A DNA stretch of 64,000 nt from Roridomyces roridus (GCA_029378245.1 JARKIF010000062.1:171067-235066), one strand, 5' to 3'. Positions 11,678-22,950 are shown, counted from the first letter of the stretch. The notes: generated by a model from the letters alone, not told the origin. Numbers and translations are program-made.

Positions 11678-12690
11678 CGGGTCGCCGACTACACGCATCC
11701 ACACTCGTTCAATCAGTAAAGTCGAGACAATGTATTTGTATCATAGGGTCGGTCGGACCCATCGCCGTAGTTCTTAAGTAGTAGTGGGACGTAGTCAGTA
11801 AAGGTAAGTACAGTAGTGGCCGTGGCTACTAGAATCTAGTTTTCGATCCTGCGCCTCAGAATTGCACCGAACTTTCAAACCATGAGCGAAGCGGTCGGTT
11901 GAGGATACTTGCTCCGGACGGAGGAAGAATTCTAAATTGCCAAAAACGACATTGGGACGAGTGGTGCATGGGATTGTTTGGTCGACTCGATCAAATGCGA
12001 TTCCAGAGCCCAGCACAGATGATATAAATTGAGAAAGAAATCTAGGTCGACGGCGTACAGCATGTCCGCGCGGGTATATCACTGGGAGGCCAAAGAAAGG
12101 TTGGGACAACTCGCCTCTCTGCTCCCTCCCCAATCACATTCACCTTCCTTGAACTCGACACGCAGCCGGCAGAGTCGACGCTGCACTTCTTCAATCCTCT
12201 CCACCCGACTCTTCTCCTCCTCCTTTGCTAGCCTCGCTGCGCGAAGCGGCCAATTTGGACACGAGTTTCAGAATCATCTGCAAGTGCTCCTCTTCGTTAT
12301 CGTCCCTCTCGTCGTTCTCTGGTGCCCGTAGTATCGCCGTGCGTGTGCAACGACCGTCTGGTAGACACCCCGTTGGTCTTTGCCTATAGTTCTGGGTGTA
12401 GAGACACATCCCCAGGCCCTTATTTCCTTTGTAACCGATTCCTTGTCGCCGGGGTAGTAAGGATACCCAAGAGCTTGAGGCCAACGTCTCGCCGTGTCGG
12501 TGGGGAATCCGGTCGGGGAGGAGCTGTCACGAGCTGAGGAGCGTCCAGCGCTGGTGGTGTCGGTGTAATTCAAGATTTGAGGCTCATCGACACGTCGTGG
12601 AAATCGAATTGACGCTGAGAATTCCAAGGATACAGAAAAGTCGCCAGGAAGGCCAAACAATCGTTTCTTGTCATCGCCTTGCTCGACACC
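11678..12690. repeat. Direct segmental duplication, copy B
   Basis: Same orientation as copy A (7520-8640), about 4.1 kb apart, so the two copies bracket the protease-like gene. Copy B is slightly shorter through deletions around 11770-11800 and 12030-12060. It runs into the acidic part of the minus-strand hypothetical gene, which copy A lacks, so copy B is more likely the parental locus. Confidence 0.85.
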
Positions 12691-12964
12691 GGTTGGAGGG
12701 GCGAAGGGTCTTGGGGTCGGGAGTTGGTGCGACTCGAAGACCGTCGGCGTCAGATCCCTGCTCACGGTGGGCACGTCGTCGTCGTCGCGCGACGCCGCCT
12801 CCTTCATCTTCATCTTCTTCGTCTTGCTCTTCATTTTGTTCTTCAACGGGCGGGTCGGAGGAGGAGGGCCATCCTTGCGTCATAAACGTCACGATTTGTT
12901 TCTTGAGGACGCTAGGTAGACCGAATCCAAATACCAAGGGCGACTGAAATGGATAATGCACCAA
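12191..12964 (-). CDS. Hypothetical protein with acidic linker, multi-exon
   Basis: Not recognised. Reading minus, a hydrophobic-aromatic segment (HYPFQSPLVFGFGLPSVL) leads into a strongly acidic stretch rich in EEQNEEQDEEDEDE. A Ser/Thr/Pro-rich part and a basic-acidic C-terminus (APENDERDDNEEEHLQMIL) follow. The open frames 12671-12964, 12274-12846 and 12191-12484 overlap in different phases, so at least two introns are needed; I did not find a single unambiguous splice model. The N-terminus may extend to about 13458. Its 3' half is the duplicated segment also present at 8111-8526. Confidence 0.35.
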
Positions 12965-13486
12965 ACTTAAACGCCAGAACGAAGCAAGTAAGTAACCATC
13001 AGAGGACTGGGGCCGTCCTGAACCAACGTAGTCCTAGTGCGCGTGGCGCGTAGGGGGGCGGCGCACCAATAGGGTTGGGACTCTCGACCGGAGGAAAGAG
13101 GTGAAAGAGGTCGTCGAAAGCGGGGATGAGGAACGTTCAACGCGCTGATTCCCACGAGCACAAACTTGAGAATGCTAAGCGGGGTAACCGCGAGGGAGAT
13201 GGGAGGAGGAGTGCATGATGGTGGCAAGAAACAAGAGTGGTTGACATCAAACCCTGCATGATGAGCGCTGCTATTTCTCAGTTTATCGCGTTCCCGAATG
13301 GGCGTTGTATTAGACAGAGTAATGCATATGAATAGTATGTATTTAGGTGGTTTGGTATGTACCGAAACAAATCGAAAATGCTGTTGGTGGATAATGCTAC
13401 AATATGTATGTGATGTGGGTTGATGCGAGTGAAAAGAAAATCCTGTCAAGTTCCGCATGAAAAAAAAGGAGAGGAGAGGCAGAGAC
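12965..13486. other. Region between two minus-strand genes
   Basis: A minus-strand ORF of 163 codons (12967-13458) has a hydrophobic stretch (SLAVTPLSILKFVLVGISAL) and might be a 5' exon of the hypothetical gene below it. It also covers the expected 5'/3' flanks and a poly-A-rich tract near 13435-13470, so I leave it unassigned. Confidence 0.3.
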
Positions 13487-15172
13487 TCAGAAAGCCTCCA
13501 CCAGGGGCATCAAGCCCTCAATGTCACTCTCGCCAGCACCAGGCCGTCCGAGCAACTCGTCCCACCTGTCCTCATTCCACGACTCGTCACACTCGTTCTC
13601 GTCCTCGTCGTCTCCGATGAAGAACCGCGGCGTGCGCACCGCAAGGGAGGGCGGGGATGATGATTGTTGTTGTGATTCTGCGAGCTGCTGTTGTGCGCGT
13701 TCGCGCTCGGTATCAAGCCGGACTAGCTCGATCAGGATCTCCCAGCGTTTATACCACGAGGTCTCCCAATGAGGCAGCGGAACCTTGCCCTGCCGTTTCG
13801 AGCTCAAATATATGGGGCTGGGGTTGGGAGGTGGCGATGGAGTGTAGGATTTCTCGTGGTCATGCTTGTTGCCATCCAAATCCACCTCTTCCAGCGTCCC
13901 ATCGTCCGACTGATCACTCTCCACCAGCGTCTCGTCCGAATCGTCGCTGAATCCAGCAGTCGACCGCGAGGTAGCCAGCGACTCCCCCTCGCTGTCCTCG
14001 TCGTCCTCGCCCTCCTCTGCAGTCTGAACAATCTTGGTCGCCCGCGCCCGACCTTCCGCCAACATATGCACATCATACATCCACAACGTCTTTTCGATCG
14101 TCCACAGCGGCATGCCAACAAAGCAGCGATCCATATGCGCGCAGTAGGGATCCCTCAGCGCTGACAAATCACCTCTGCGTGGGTGAACAGTCATGGGCGG
14201 TATCGGGACCAAATCTGGACTTGACGTTCGCCGTGGGGAAGGATAGCGAGGGGGCATCCTGGCAGCAGGGGCAATGCCACAGTACGCGTACGACTCGCGT
14301 TGACGCTTGGTGTGCTCTTCCCACTCGTCTGCACGGAGCCCCCAAAGGTATTTCACGTGAAGAAGCGCGTGTCGCGAGCGGCCGTGGTGACCGTACAAAT
14401 GCCGGAGAGGATTTAATGGCTCGCACGTGCGGTCGCGGAACGTGGGGGAGAGCGGGGATGGAGGGCAGCTATATTTCACGCGGGCTGCCGGCGGAGATGG
14501 AGATACTGGTGGAGGAAACGGCTGAGATTTGTGGGTGATAGTTGGGAATGGTATTTGAGAAGTAGGTGGCGGGGAAGGAGGACGCGCTGACGGGATTGGT
14601 GGAAATAGAAGGAGCTCGCGATCGCTGGGCGCGTAAGACTCGAATTCGACATCGGACTCGTCGTCCTCGGAGCAAGAAAAGTCATCCGAATCCGAATCAT
14701 AATCGTCACCACACGCGTCCTGGTCGTCCTCTACGACCTCGTTCGCGTCGAGGGACGAAGTAGACGCGACAGCGGCATATGCGAGAGATGGCAGCTGGGG
14801 CAAAGATAGCGGCTCGACGTCCTCGTCCTCTGGACACGGCGAGTTGGTCCCTGAGACGGCAGTAATGTCCATGTCGAAATCGGGAGGCGAGGACGCGAGC
14901 GAGGCGATTCCCATTTTTTGGAAAAGACTCTTGGTCCACTTGAGAGTAGTGGCACGCGACCGCACGGACGCAGCGACAGGTTGGGACGTGGTGGCGAGAG
15001 ACTCGAATGGTACTGTGGCGTCGACTGGCGGGTGGTTGAAGCCCAATCGACTGGTCGGGCGCGGGGGCAATTGGTACTCGTCGTCGTCGCGGTCGGTGTG
15101 CAAGTGGGGATTTTGGTCTGCAATGTCGCATTCGGGTTGTGTTTCGGGGGCGTTGTAATATGAGGAGGCCAT
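13487..15172 (-). CDS. Acidic, intronless orphan protein (561 residues)
   Basis: A long uninterrupted ORF starting at an ATG in good context. The sequence is Ser/Pro/Asp/Glu-rich with acidic clusters near residues 150-180 (DDQDACGDDYDSDSDD) and near 405-450. An ordered-looking core around residues 265-390 contains NPLRHLYGHHGRSRHALLHV, ADEWEEHTKRQRESYAYCGI and GMPLWTIEKTLWMYDVHML. A C-terminal helical segment has HWETSWYKRWEILIELVRLD. These Trp/Tyr-rich conserved-looking blocks between disordered linkers suggest a protein-binding scaffold. I recognise no named domain. Lack of introns is unusual beside the intron-rich neighbours. Confidence 0.7.
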   Translation of the reverse strand: MASSYYNAPETQPECDIADQNPHLHTDRDDDEYQLPPRPTSRLGFNHPPVDATVPFESLATTSQPVAASVRSRATTLKWTKSLFQKMGIASLASSPPDFDMDITAVSGTNSPCPEDEDVEPLSLPQLPSLAYAAVASTSSLDANEVVEDDQDACGDDYDSDSDDFSCSEDDESDVEFESYAPSDRELLLFPPIPSARPPSPPPTSQIPFPTITHKSQPFPPPVSPSPPAARVKYSCPPSPLSPTFRDRTCEPLNPLRHLYGHHGRSRHALLHVKYLWGLRADEWEEHTKRQRESYAYCGIAPAARMPPRYPSPRRTSSPDLVPIPPMTVHPRRGDLSALRDPYCAHMDRCFVGMPLWTIEKTLWMYDVHMLAEGRARATKIVQTAEEGEDDEDSEGESLATSRSTAGFSDDSDETLVESDQSDDGTLEEVDLDGNKHDHEKSYTPSPPPNPSPIYLSSKRQGKVPLPHWETSWYKRWEILIELVRLDTERERAQQQLAESQQQSSSPPSLAVRTPRFFIGDDEDENECDESWNEDRWDELLGRPGAGESDIEGLMPLVEAF

Positions 15173-15359
15173 GGTCGGTGGTGGTTGCCCGAGAACGACG
15201 AGACAAGAAAAGAGTAGAGAGAGAGGTGTTCAAACTTTCCCCGCAAACGTTGCCGTAATGAGCACACGCTAATAGTCGGCTATCTGTGATAGCTGATCAC
15301 TTCTCCTTTGGTCGCCGGAAATCTGCGGAAAATTACAGGAAAAAACAAAGAAAAATTGG

Positions 15360-17256
15360 CTACAGGTGTTTGCGGATGCGTAGCTCCAGCAGCCTCAGTG
15401 GAGGGTAGACTATAGTGGCCACCACAAAGGCGAGCTCAAATCCAATGTCTCCCGTCGTCTCCGCAATCGGTCCCGTGTACCACACCTGTGCCATCGACGG
15501 GATAGCGATCCCAATCCCACACAAGGCGGCCGTTATAGCCGCCAGTCCGGTCGGTAGTTTACTCGGCGTATTCCAATCCTCCAGATTGTAACGCTTAAAG
15601 TCGCCCCGACGGAAGATAAAGTGCTCTTCGAGGACAATAGCGATATACGTGCTCGCCCAGTAGCCGATGAGCCCCAGAAAGTTGCTCAGTGTCGTGTAGA
15701 AGCTGTGAGCACCAACTATGGAGAGGGGAATGACGCTGTGGTGGATTTAGTGGTATATCATCAGTAATAAGATCCAACCCACATGGCGGTAGCAAGAATA
15801 GAAAACACATAACGCGGCACCACAACGAGAACAGGCATAAGGATCTGCATGTTCAACGAGATGGAATAGAATCTGCGGGAACTGTCAGCACGTCTTGAGG
15901 AGTTGCTCAAGAGGACATACGTAGCAGCCACATTGCCCATGACAGACAACGCCAACAGAACGGTGAGAAACTTGCCAAATCCTTTGGCGGGGCTCAGCAT
16001 AGCGCTCAACAAGCCCCCAACCTCCCCACTCTCATACCCAGCCTCCCACGCTGGCACATTGGTGAGACAGGCTCCAATCAGTGCACCGAAGCATTGCAAC
16101 GCGATCGTGGGTAACACCAGTCCGAGATAAGAGTACCAAAAGATACGTTTGCTACAGAGAATATCAACATCAGCACATGCACAGTTGCGGGAGTATAAAT
16201 CATACCTGGGAGCATTGGGGAGCATGTAGCAACTAAAGTCCGACGCCAGAGGCGACCAAGTCAGTACGAAACCGGCTATGACTGCCGAAAAAGACATGAT
16301 TGTGGGCGCAGTGGCAGGTTCTACAGGTGGAATATGGCGGAAATCCTTCCCGCCCAGACCAACCACGATGAGGAAGATGATCACGACGGGGATCCATGCG
16401 ACCCTCTCATACCAATGGAGTATTTTCCAGCCGCAGAACGACACGAGCAGCGAGACGACCGCTATGATCACTATGCCGATGCTGAATTGGGTGTGAGTAA
16501 TTAACACACGCCAAAAGTCAAGACTTGCCTCCAGCTGAGGTTCCCGTCTGCCACAGCCGCCAGAGTCTGCCCGCCGAGAATGCAGTCGAGGATGCAGAAG
16601 CCGGTCATGCCGATGAGATTCAACAATACAGGACCAAGGACACCAAAGTATCTGGACGCATTGAGATGAACAGCGACTCAGACTGAACAGAAACGCACAC
16701 ACCCAAAGCTATACCGCGCCTGGACCATTTGCCTCAAACCCAATTTCGGTCCCCAGGTAGATCTGTGCGGTATTGAGCCAGTGTAGACAATGCACGGAAA
16801 GAATGGCCAACAGATATCCCGGAGGAATACAACATAGTAGGTTGAAGAACAAAATGACGAGGCAGCTGTCCCGGAGGCCGAGGCCATAAGCAATCGGGCC
16901 TAGTGACCCCGTCGAGAATCTGATGAACCTTGAGACAAGGCTAGAAGGACATGGAGGCAGCGCACGGCAAGAGATTGGTGCTGGCTGTGAACCAGATGAA
17001 GAAAATTTTGCTGTATTGAGGGTCCGTGCGTTCCTGGCGGATTTCAGACCCAGATATTTCCAAATGTTTGCGAGTATTACTTCGAGAGTGACTGGTCTTA
17101 TGCCTACGGTGGTTGAGGGAACAGTCGCGGGGTGGAGTACACTAACACACCTCTTTCTTCAACGCCCCAGGTGAGCAGCCGGCGATGCCATGCCGGGGCT
17201 ACGAAAGTGGAGTCCTGGTGGGCCTTGTCATCCGTTGAGTAGTCTTCTTTGCTCAT
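15360..17256 (-). CDS. NCS1-family purine/cytosine-type permease
   Basis: Integral plasma-membrane symporter of the nucleobase:cation symporter-1 family (Fcy2-like), expected to import purines, cytosine or a related compound with protons. Start ATG at 17256 (MSKEDYSTDD). The exons join to give an in-frame N-terminal region ending in PQYSKIFFIWFTASTN, then FSTGSLGPIAYGLGLRD, GPKLGLRQMVQARYSFGYFG and FCILDCILGGQTLAAVADG, all family landmarks. Later helices include IGIVIIAVVSLLVSFCGWKI, ITHTQF (read-through of an intron) and MSFSAVIAGFVLTWSPLASD. The C-terminal part has EEHFIFRRG and DWNTPSKLPTGLAAITA, typical of the Fcy2 branch. Around 12 helices and at least seven introns of 50-60 nt. The substrate cannot be read from sequence. 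Alternatives within the branch are pyridoxine- or nucleoside-type carriers. Confidence 0.88.
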
Positions 17257-17781
17257 CGTGGGGTGAAGACGAGGACTGCAGCCTGAGTCATCGTAAGGGC
17301 TTGATAAAAAAAACGAGATTATCTGCGCGGTTGATGGACGGCAAACCAAGTTCCGATCAATACCTTGATAGTGATTTCATCTCTTCCTCTTCCTCTCCAG
17401 TTCCTCTCCGTTCTATGAATCTGAGCGCGCACGCATTCGACGCGGTATATGTGGTTAAATCAAACTCCCACTCGCATCGATTCCATTCAGTCGGATCGCA
17501 CATTAGCAGCGGCGACTAGTCTTAAAGCGACAGCGGAATCACACATGGGAATCGGATGTCTTCACCTCATCTGCTACTTCCTCCCGAGTCTCTACGCTGA
17601 TCGTCTTTTCCCCTGGCGCTCTCTCTCTCCCAGTCTCTCTCTCTCCAGAGCGCTCACGTGATGTGGTGACACAGGGCAGCTCCGACAATTAGCCGAATGA
17701 CTTCGGGCCGGGGATAAGCCGTTATCGATGAATAAAAGGACGCGTCGTCGATCTTTTCATTCCCCACAACTCCCCACAACC
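17257..17781. promoter_or_regulatory. Divergent intergenic region of the permease and the reductase
   Basis: The 525 nt between two divergent start codons must hold both promoters. An ATAAAAG TATA-like box at about 17733-17739 lies roughly 45 nt before the reductase ATG. A CT-rich tract (17600-17650) is the kind of pyrimidine stretch often seen near fungal transcription starts. No specific operator was recognised. Confidence 0.45.
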
Positions 17782-18835
17782 ATGCCTGCCTCCACTTCCG
17801 TCAAACTCAACACCGGTGCTGAGATGCCCACTGTTGGCCTCGGCACCTGGAAGAGTGCCCCTGGCGCCGTCGAGCACGCCGTCGAGTATGCGCTCAAGAA
17901 CGGCTACAAGCACATCGACACCGCTGCCGCCTACAAGAACGAGTCCGAGGTCGGCCAGGGCATCGCAGCCTCTGGTGTTCCCCGCGGCAGCATCTTCCTC
18001 ACCACCAAACTCGACAATCCTGACCAGAAGGAGGCTGCCCAGGCGCTCGAGTCGTCTTTGAAGAACCTCGGCACTGATTATCTCGACCTTTGTGGGTCTC
18101 TTTTTTCTTCCATTACGCATCTGGTTAATCGTGAACATCCAGGGTTGATGCACTGGCCCGCGCCGATGACCAAGGACACTCCCGCCCTTGCCGACAAGAC
18201 TCACGACTGGCTTGACACCTGGAAAGACATGGAGAAACTGTTCAAGGCCCACCCCGATAAGCTCAAGGCCATTGGCGTGTCCAACTTTTCCGTGGAGTTC
18301 CTCGAGCGTCTGCTCGCCGTCGCCACCGTCGTTCCAGCCGTCAACCAGATTGAGATGCACCCGTAGGTTATCATATCGCCGCATTTATCTTGGCGACTGA
18401 TGGATCATCCTGGATAGGTCATGCCCGGCCGAGGATGTTCTCGAGTTTTGCCGCAGCAAAGGCATCGTCGTGACCGCGTACTCGCCACTGGGCTCGGACA
18501 ACTCCCCCCTCCTCACCAACGAGATCGTCAAGAAGCTCGCCGACAAGTACAGCGTCCAGCCCGCCAACATCCTCATTTCGCTGCAGGCCAACAAGCCCGG
18601 CGTCACCGTGCTCCCCAAGTCTGTCACCAACAGCCGCATTCTCTGTGAGTTCTCGTGCTCATTGCTAAATGCATGACTAAATGAACCAGCGAATGCCAAC
18701 ATCGTTGACCTGACGGAAGAGGAGATCGCGGAGCTGCAGGCGATAGACAAGACGCAGCACTTCCGCGCGTGCCACCCGAGCTGGACTGGCTGGGGCAGCC
18801 TCGGGTTCCCCGACTGCAAAGACTCTGACCTCTAG
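17782..18835 (+). CDS. Aldo/keto reductase, NAD(P)H-dependent
   Basis: Exons 17782-18091, 18143-18362, 18418-18644 and 18690-18835 give 300 residues, the usual AKR length. The (beta/alpha)8 family signatures are present: VGLGTWKS at the start, HIDTAAAYKNE carrying the catalytic Asp and Tyr, TTKLDN with the catalytic Lys, and LMHWPAP with the active-site His. IGVSNFSVEFLE, AVNQIEMHP and VLPKSVTNSRI form the cofactor-binding part. The enzyme reduces aldehydes or ketones (for example glycerol-, xylose- or aromatic-aldehyde-type substrates) with NADPH in the cytosol. The C-terminal loop that sets substrate choice ends in HPSWTGWGSLGFPDCKDSDL. The longer ORF start at 17728 is upstream of the TATA-like box and not favoured. 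Confidence 0.9.
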
Positions 18836-18937
18836 AGATCCAAGTAGATACTTTTCTTGTTATCAGCAGTAAGAATAAGCAAAGCGGTTGTACACATACT
18901 CCCCTATTTGATTTCGGTTGTCTTGCTTCCTCCCTGC

Positions 18938-21421
18938 ATGGCCACCCTTCCACGGTCCCCCAATTCCTCTCGCATCCTTCCTCAACGACGACCACACTCT
19001 GAATTCGACGCCGGAATCAATGCCTCCACGGCCTGGACTGAACACCTTGAGCTTGAATCAGCTTCATCATCCGCTGGTGGCGGCTCACTCTCGGACGAGG
19101 AGCCAGATTATGACGAAGACGCCGAGGACGAGTTCCGTCCCGCCCGAGCGCTGTATGCTTTCGAAGGAAAGACTGAATTCCGGGAGCTGAGCGTCGATGC
19201 GGGGGATGAAATCCAAGTTATCAAGGAGGATTTGGCCGATGGATGGAGTCTCATTCGGAATGAGGCAGGCGAGGTCGGGCTGCTTCCACGAACGTATTAT
19301 ACGGTGCGTTTTCTCCTTCCCTTCCTCCAGCAACTAAATAATATCTATTGTGTAGTTCACTGCAGACTTTGCCGAAACACCAGAAGTCGCCCTATCGGGA
19401 TTCCTCCACCGTGGTGGAGGGCACCGACGCGATGCATCAACCAAGACCATCACACCACGCACCGGCGGTTCGCTCACACCAAAGGAGGTCATCCCACAAC
19501 ATACGGGCGAATGGCGCGCGGCGTTCCCGAGCTTCCGACAAAGTCTCCTTGGCGGCAAGAGTCTCAACCGTTTTTCTACCTTCGTCACTAGCGGTGCAGA
19601 GGAATGGGTTCTCAAGGGCACTGCAGCGGATGCCGTACTGTCAGAAGAACGCGCCACCACTGCGGCCCACGACAAATCAGGGAGCACCGACTCGAATGAT
19701 GACAATGACGATGAGGACGAGGAGGAGCGAAACAGGCTTAATCAACTTGGACTCGGGGAAGCGGATCGGCATTTCGTCGACGCGAGTCTTGCGTGGAAGG
19801 CCAAGCTCCCGCCCTTTCGCGTCCTCGTGCACTCGCCTTCAAAACGCGCTTCGACGCTCTCAGGCGCATTCACAGTGTACAGCGTCACTTCACTCTTCCA
19901 CCACCCGCCGAATGGCGATGGCGAGCCTCCGCCATCGCCCACACGGATCACTGTACAACGCCGATTCTCTCATTTTGTCGTACTCCATACGGCCCTGACG
20001 CGACGCCTACCAGGTATAGCTCTGCCCCCTCTTCCAGACAAACAATACGCGGGTCGTTTCAGCGAGGATTTCGTCGAAGCTCGTCGGGGGGATCTCGAAA
20101 GATACATCGGACGCCTCGTGAGGCACCCACTTGCGCGTTACGCCGAGGTCGTGACTTTTTTCCTGGGCTGTGAGAGCGATACAGAGTGGAAACGACTTGT
20201 TCCGCAGCATTTGGCGATGCCTGCTGCAGGACCGTCGTTCTATGCGCATGTATTTCACCCCGAGTTTAACGTCGATGCGGAGGATGCGGAGGCTGCGGTC
20301 GAGAGGTTTGATACGCATACGAGGGCCGTGGGCAAAGGGGTCCAGGGGTTGAGGAGCATTTTTGGCAAAGTGCGGGAGGCGCGTGTTGGTTAGTGTTTTT
20401 TTTGGTCTCGTTGACATTATCTACATTACTGACGACGAAATAGAGATGAGCAAAGCCGAGAGGCTACTCTCGTATTCACTGCTGGCGCTGATCACGTCCA
20501 AACCACTGGCTGCAGCGCCGGTTACGGGGGCCAGCGAGGAGGAAGAGGATTATAATGCCAAGGGCAAGGGCCTACTTAATGACCAAGGGGCATGGTGCTG
20601 GCGCGAGGGGTGTCAAGGTCAATTTCAGTACGACTGCTATATTGCTGGCTCAACTTGGGACTAGACTGCTTGAAGATGACCAAGGCCATGCAAAAGACGG
20701 CAGAGGCCATGCAGAATGTCGCGGATTTGTATGATGATCATGTGGGTATACCTCTTGTTCGTCTTTTGCGGAGTTGACGAACTGCCGAGTAGGCAAGACG
20801 GACACAGCTGGCGACACACGAGGCGCTCAAGAACGTCGCACATCCGTCTTCGTTGTATCAGGCAAGTTTTCGCATCTTTCATGGCAGTGTCATCATGGTA
20901 ACACGTTCACCAGGGCGTGGTAACGACACACCGGTCGACTCTTTCGCGATATTCTGAGGCCGATACACATGTAAGCTTTTCGTTTTTCCACTTCTGCAAG
21001 TCGTTTTACTCTATCCCAGGCGAACAGCGAGATGGCTGCTCGATGTGAGACGGTTCTAAACACGACGATGGCAGAGATGGAAACATACCACACTCAAAAG
21101 ACGGAGGACTTTTCGACGCTCGCCAAGGAACACCTCGATGGGGAGATTGAGTTCTACGAGCAAGTACTAAACCGGCTGCGTGGTGCCCGACGTGCGTTCG
21201 ACGAGCCTCAGTACACACAACTGGGTGCGGAAGCACGGCAACCATCTATGTATGAGCGGGAGCTCGAGAACCCGAGGTTGGGGGCAGAGCCGCTCTTACA
21301 ACCCGCGCCGCATGTGTTTGATGCGGCACCGATGCGGCCTGTGAGTGTTGCGATTCAGGAGGGCGTAGGCATGCTCCTGGGGCCCAGCGGGCGCGGGAGC
21401 GTGTTTGGCAAGTTCTGGTAG
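18938..21421 (+). CDS. Sorting nexin with N-terminal SH3, PX and BAR-like domains
   Basis: Domain order: acidic leader (residues 1-65), SH3 domain (ALYAFEGKTEFRELSVDAGD ... DGWSLIRNEAGEVGLLPRTY), Ser-rich linker, PX domain, and a helical BAR-like C-terminal half. The PX domain shows RFSHFVVLHTALTRRLPG, LPPLPDKQYAGRFSEDFVE and RRGDLERYIGRLVRHPLARY, with the basic pocket residues that bind phosphoinositides. The BAR-like half has AMQKTAEAMQNVADLYDD and EIEFYEQVLNRLRGARRAFD. This resembles SNX9/SNX33-type proteins, which couple endosomal or plasma-membrane remodelling to actin through the SH3 domain. Introns split the C-terminal half, for example around 20390-20445 and 20620-20670. The start ATG at 18938 is preceded by in-frame upstream sequence (from 18857) with no typical start context. 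Confidence 0.82.
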
Positions 21422-21532
21422 AGCGTTCGAGACGTTTTTGCGCAGGATTTCAAGGGCATCTGGATACATATAGTACTTATCTACTTACAACGCATTATCA
21501 TTAGTACAGGACACAGGATAAAAAGCACAACA

Positions 21533-22041
21533 TCAGTCCGCGGAGAAAAGCATCGAGTGGAATCGCGGGTCATGGATGAGTTTGACTGTATCGTCCACAA
21601 GCTTCATATCGAGCGCGGTTCCCATTGAAACGCAATGGTTCATCTTGATCGTGGTGGGGTTCGCTACGGTGCCGTGGACCTCGTAGTACTCTCCGGGAGC
21701 CATGTGTGTGTCCTGGGTGCGTTGTGAGCGACGGCGAACAAGCTACGAAAGGCGCGCGCGGATTAACAGGAAGGAGAGTGATCGTGATTTCGCCGCCGTC
21801 GCAGGTAAGAACCGTGGCCGTAGTGCCCATGAACTGCATAGACGCGTCGCGACATCAATATCTTGGGCTAGACTCAAGGAAGGATAGGAGCCTGAGGACG
21901 CGCCTTGACTGGACGGCAAGCAATTCGGACCTTTCTGCCCGCGTATCTGGGAGCAGCTTCAACCTCGTCGCTCTCCTGGCGCTCAATTCTTGAGGCCCAC
22001 CTTGGGAGGAGCGCAGAATTGACACGCGTAAAAGAACTCAT
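21533..22041 (-). CDS. Replication protein A subunit 3 (RPA14-like)
   Basis: Small OB-fold subunit of the RPA single-strand DNA-binding trimer, nuclear, needed for replication and repair. Exons on minus: 22041-22001, 21946-21910, 21833-21768 and 21712-21533, giving 107 residues, the usual size. The N-terminus MSSFTRVNSALLPRYAGR contains the RVN..LLP.Y.G pattern of the family. The middle strands TATVLTCDGGEITITL and the C-terminal MKLVDDTVKLIHDPRF are characteristic of Rpa3. The donor of intron 2 (GTCAAG) is weak, so that junction is the least certain. The neighbouring genes are unrelated. It lies tail-to-tail with the sorting nexin, about 110 nt between the stops. Confidence 0.82.
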
Positions 22042-22152
22042 GGTGGAAAGTAAATGGTCGCGTCTGATGCCATCACTGATGTGTCCGAGTTTGGGCGAAA
22101 AATTCCTTTTGCTCTATGTTCCAGACATTCTCTATCTACATCTCCAACTAAC

Positions 22153-22950
22153 TCAGCTCATGTTCCGCAAAAGGCTCATCCTCAAGACATCCTCGGGCGC
22201 CCGTGCGTTGTTGATGGCGCGTTGCATAAACTCCGCCCAGCCGTCGTCCGGAGGTCCCCAACGCGCCAAATGCTCCAAAGCGTGGCTACACTGAGGTATG
22301 GTGATGGGCGCCAGGTACACAGCTTGTCCCGAGCGAACAAACATGGTCAGACTGTATCGACGATCCCGGGCGACCGTGTCGGCGCGCTGAGCGAGTGCGG
22401 TGCAAGTAGCAGGGTCGTTGAAATCCGTCATTGGACGAAGGGCAACGGAGTTGAAGACAAAGTCACCGCGCCCCGCCTCAGGAGCTTGGTCGAGCTGGAC
22501 GACGAGCATATGTGTCTTGAGCTGAGCGGCATTGGCGGGATCGTGCAGCTGGAATGCGTGCGTGGCACAGTACAGCAATAGCTGCGTGTGTTTCTGCAGA
22601 ATTGTGAGAGTGGAGACGAGCAACAGCCCTGGGGATACTTACTGAAAACCATTTCTTGATACTGGAGATTGTGTCCCGCTGTACAGTTCCCCGTTCCGGA
22701 AGATTTTCGCGATTGTCGCCTTGAACCTGGCAGACTTTCTTGTGGTTCTTCCAGTCCTCCCTCTGGCATTCCTTGCTCTGCACCTGATCAGAAGACGCAA
22801 CCTGATGGAAACCAGTCTACTCACACAATACGCAGTTTTACGACAGGCGCCACATTTCAGGAACTTTTGACCTTTGGGCTCGGGCTTGTAGCATGCAACA
22901 CAGGTGTAACGGTTGGTACCAAGTTCGGCGCTGAGCGGGTCTGGAGGCAT
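22153..22950 (-). CDS. MYND zinc-finger protein, paralogue 1
   Basis: N-terminal MYND-type zinc finger with the expected C-x2-C ... C-x2-C ... C-x3-C ... H-x3-C spacing: CVACYKPEPKGQKFLKCGAC, then KTAYC, SKECQREDWKNHKKVC. It is split by a short intron after AYC and by another after KKWF. The remaining roughly 160 residues (from HTQLLLYCATHAFQLHDPAN to the stop) form a conserved-looking globular region without a named domain. MYND fingers mediate protein-protein contacts. Lineage-expanded small MYND proteins are common in Agaricomycetes, and their role is unknown. It is a tandem neighbour, same strand, of the next gene, which is its closest relative here. Confidence 0.8.

Noticed and set aside
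17722..18384. 220-codon minus-strand ORF over the aldo/keto reductase
   Set aside because: The plus strand carries all the reductase catalytic motifs; the antisense frame is open only because of codon bias.
19348..19998. Separate 216-codon plus-strand gene inside the sorting nexin
   Set aside because: Out of frame with the SH3 and PX motifs, which continue across the same bases; a shadow.
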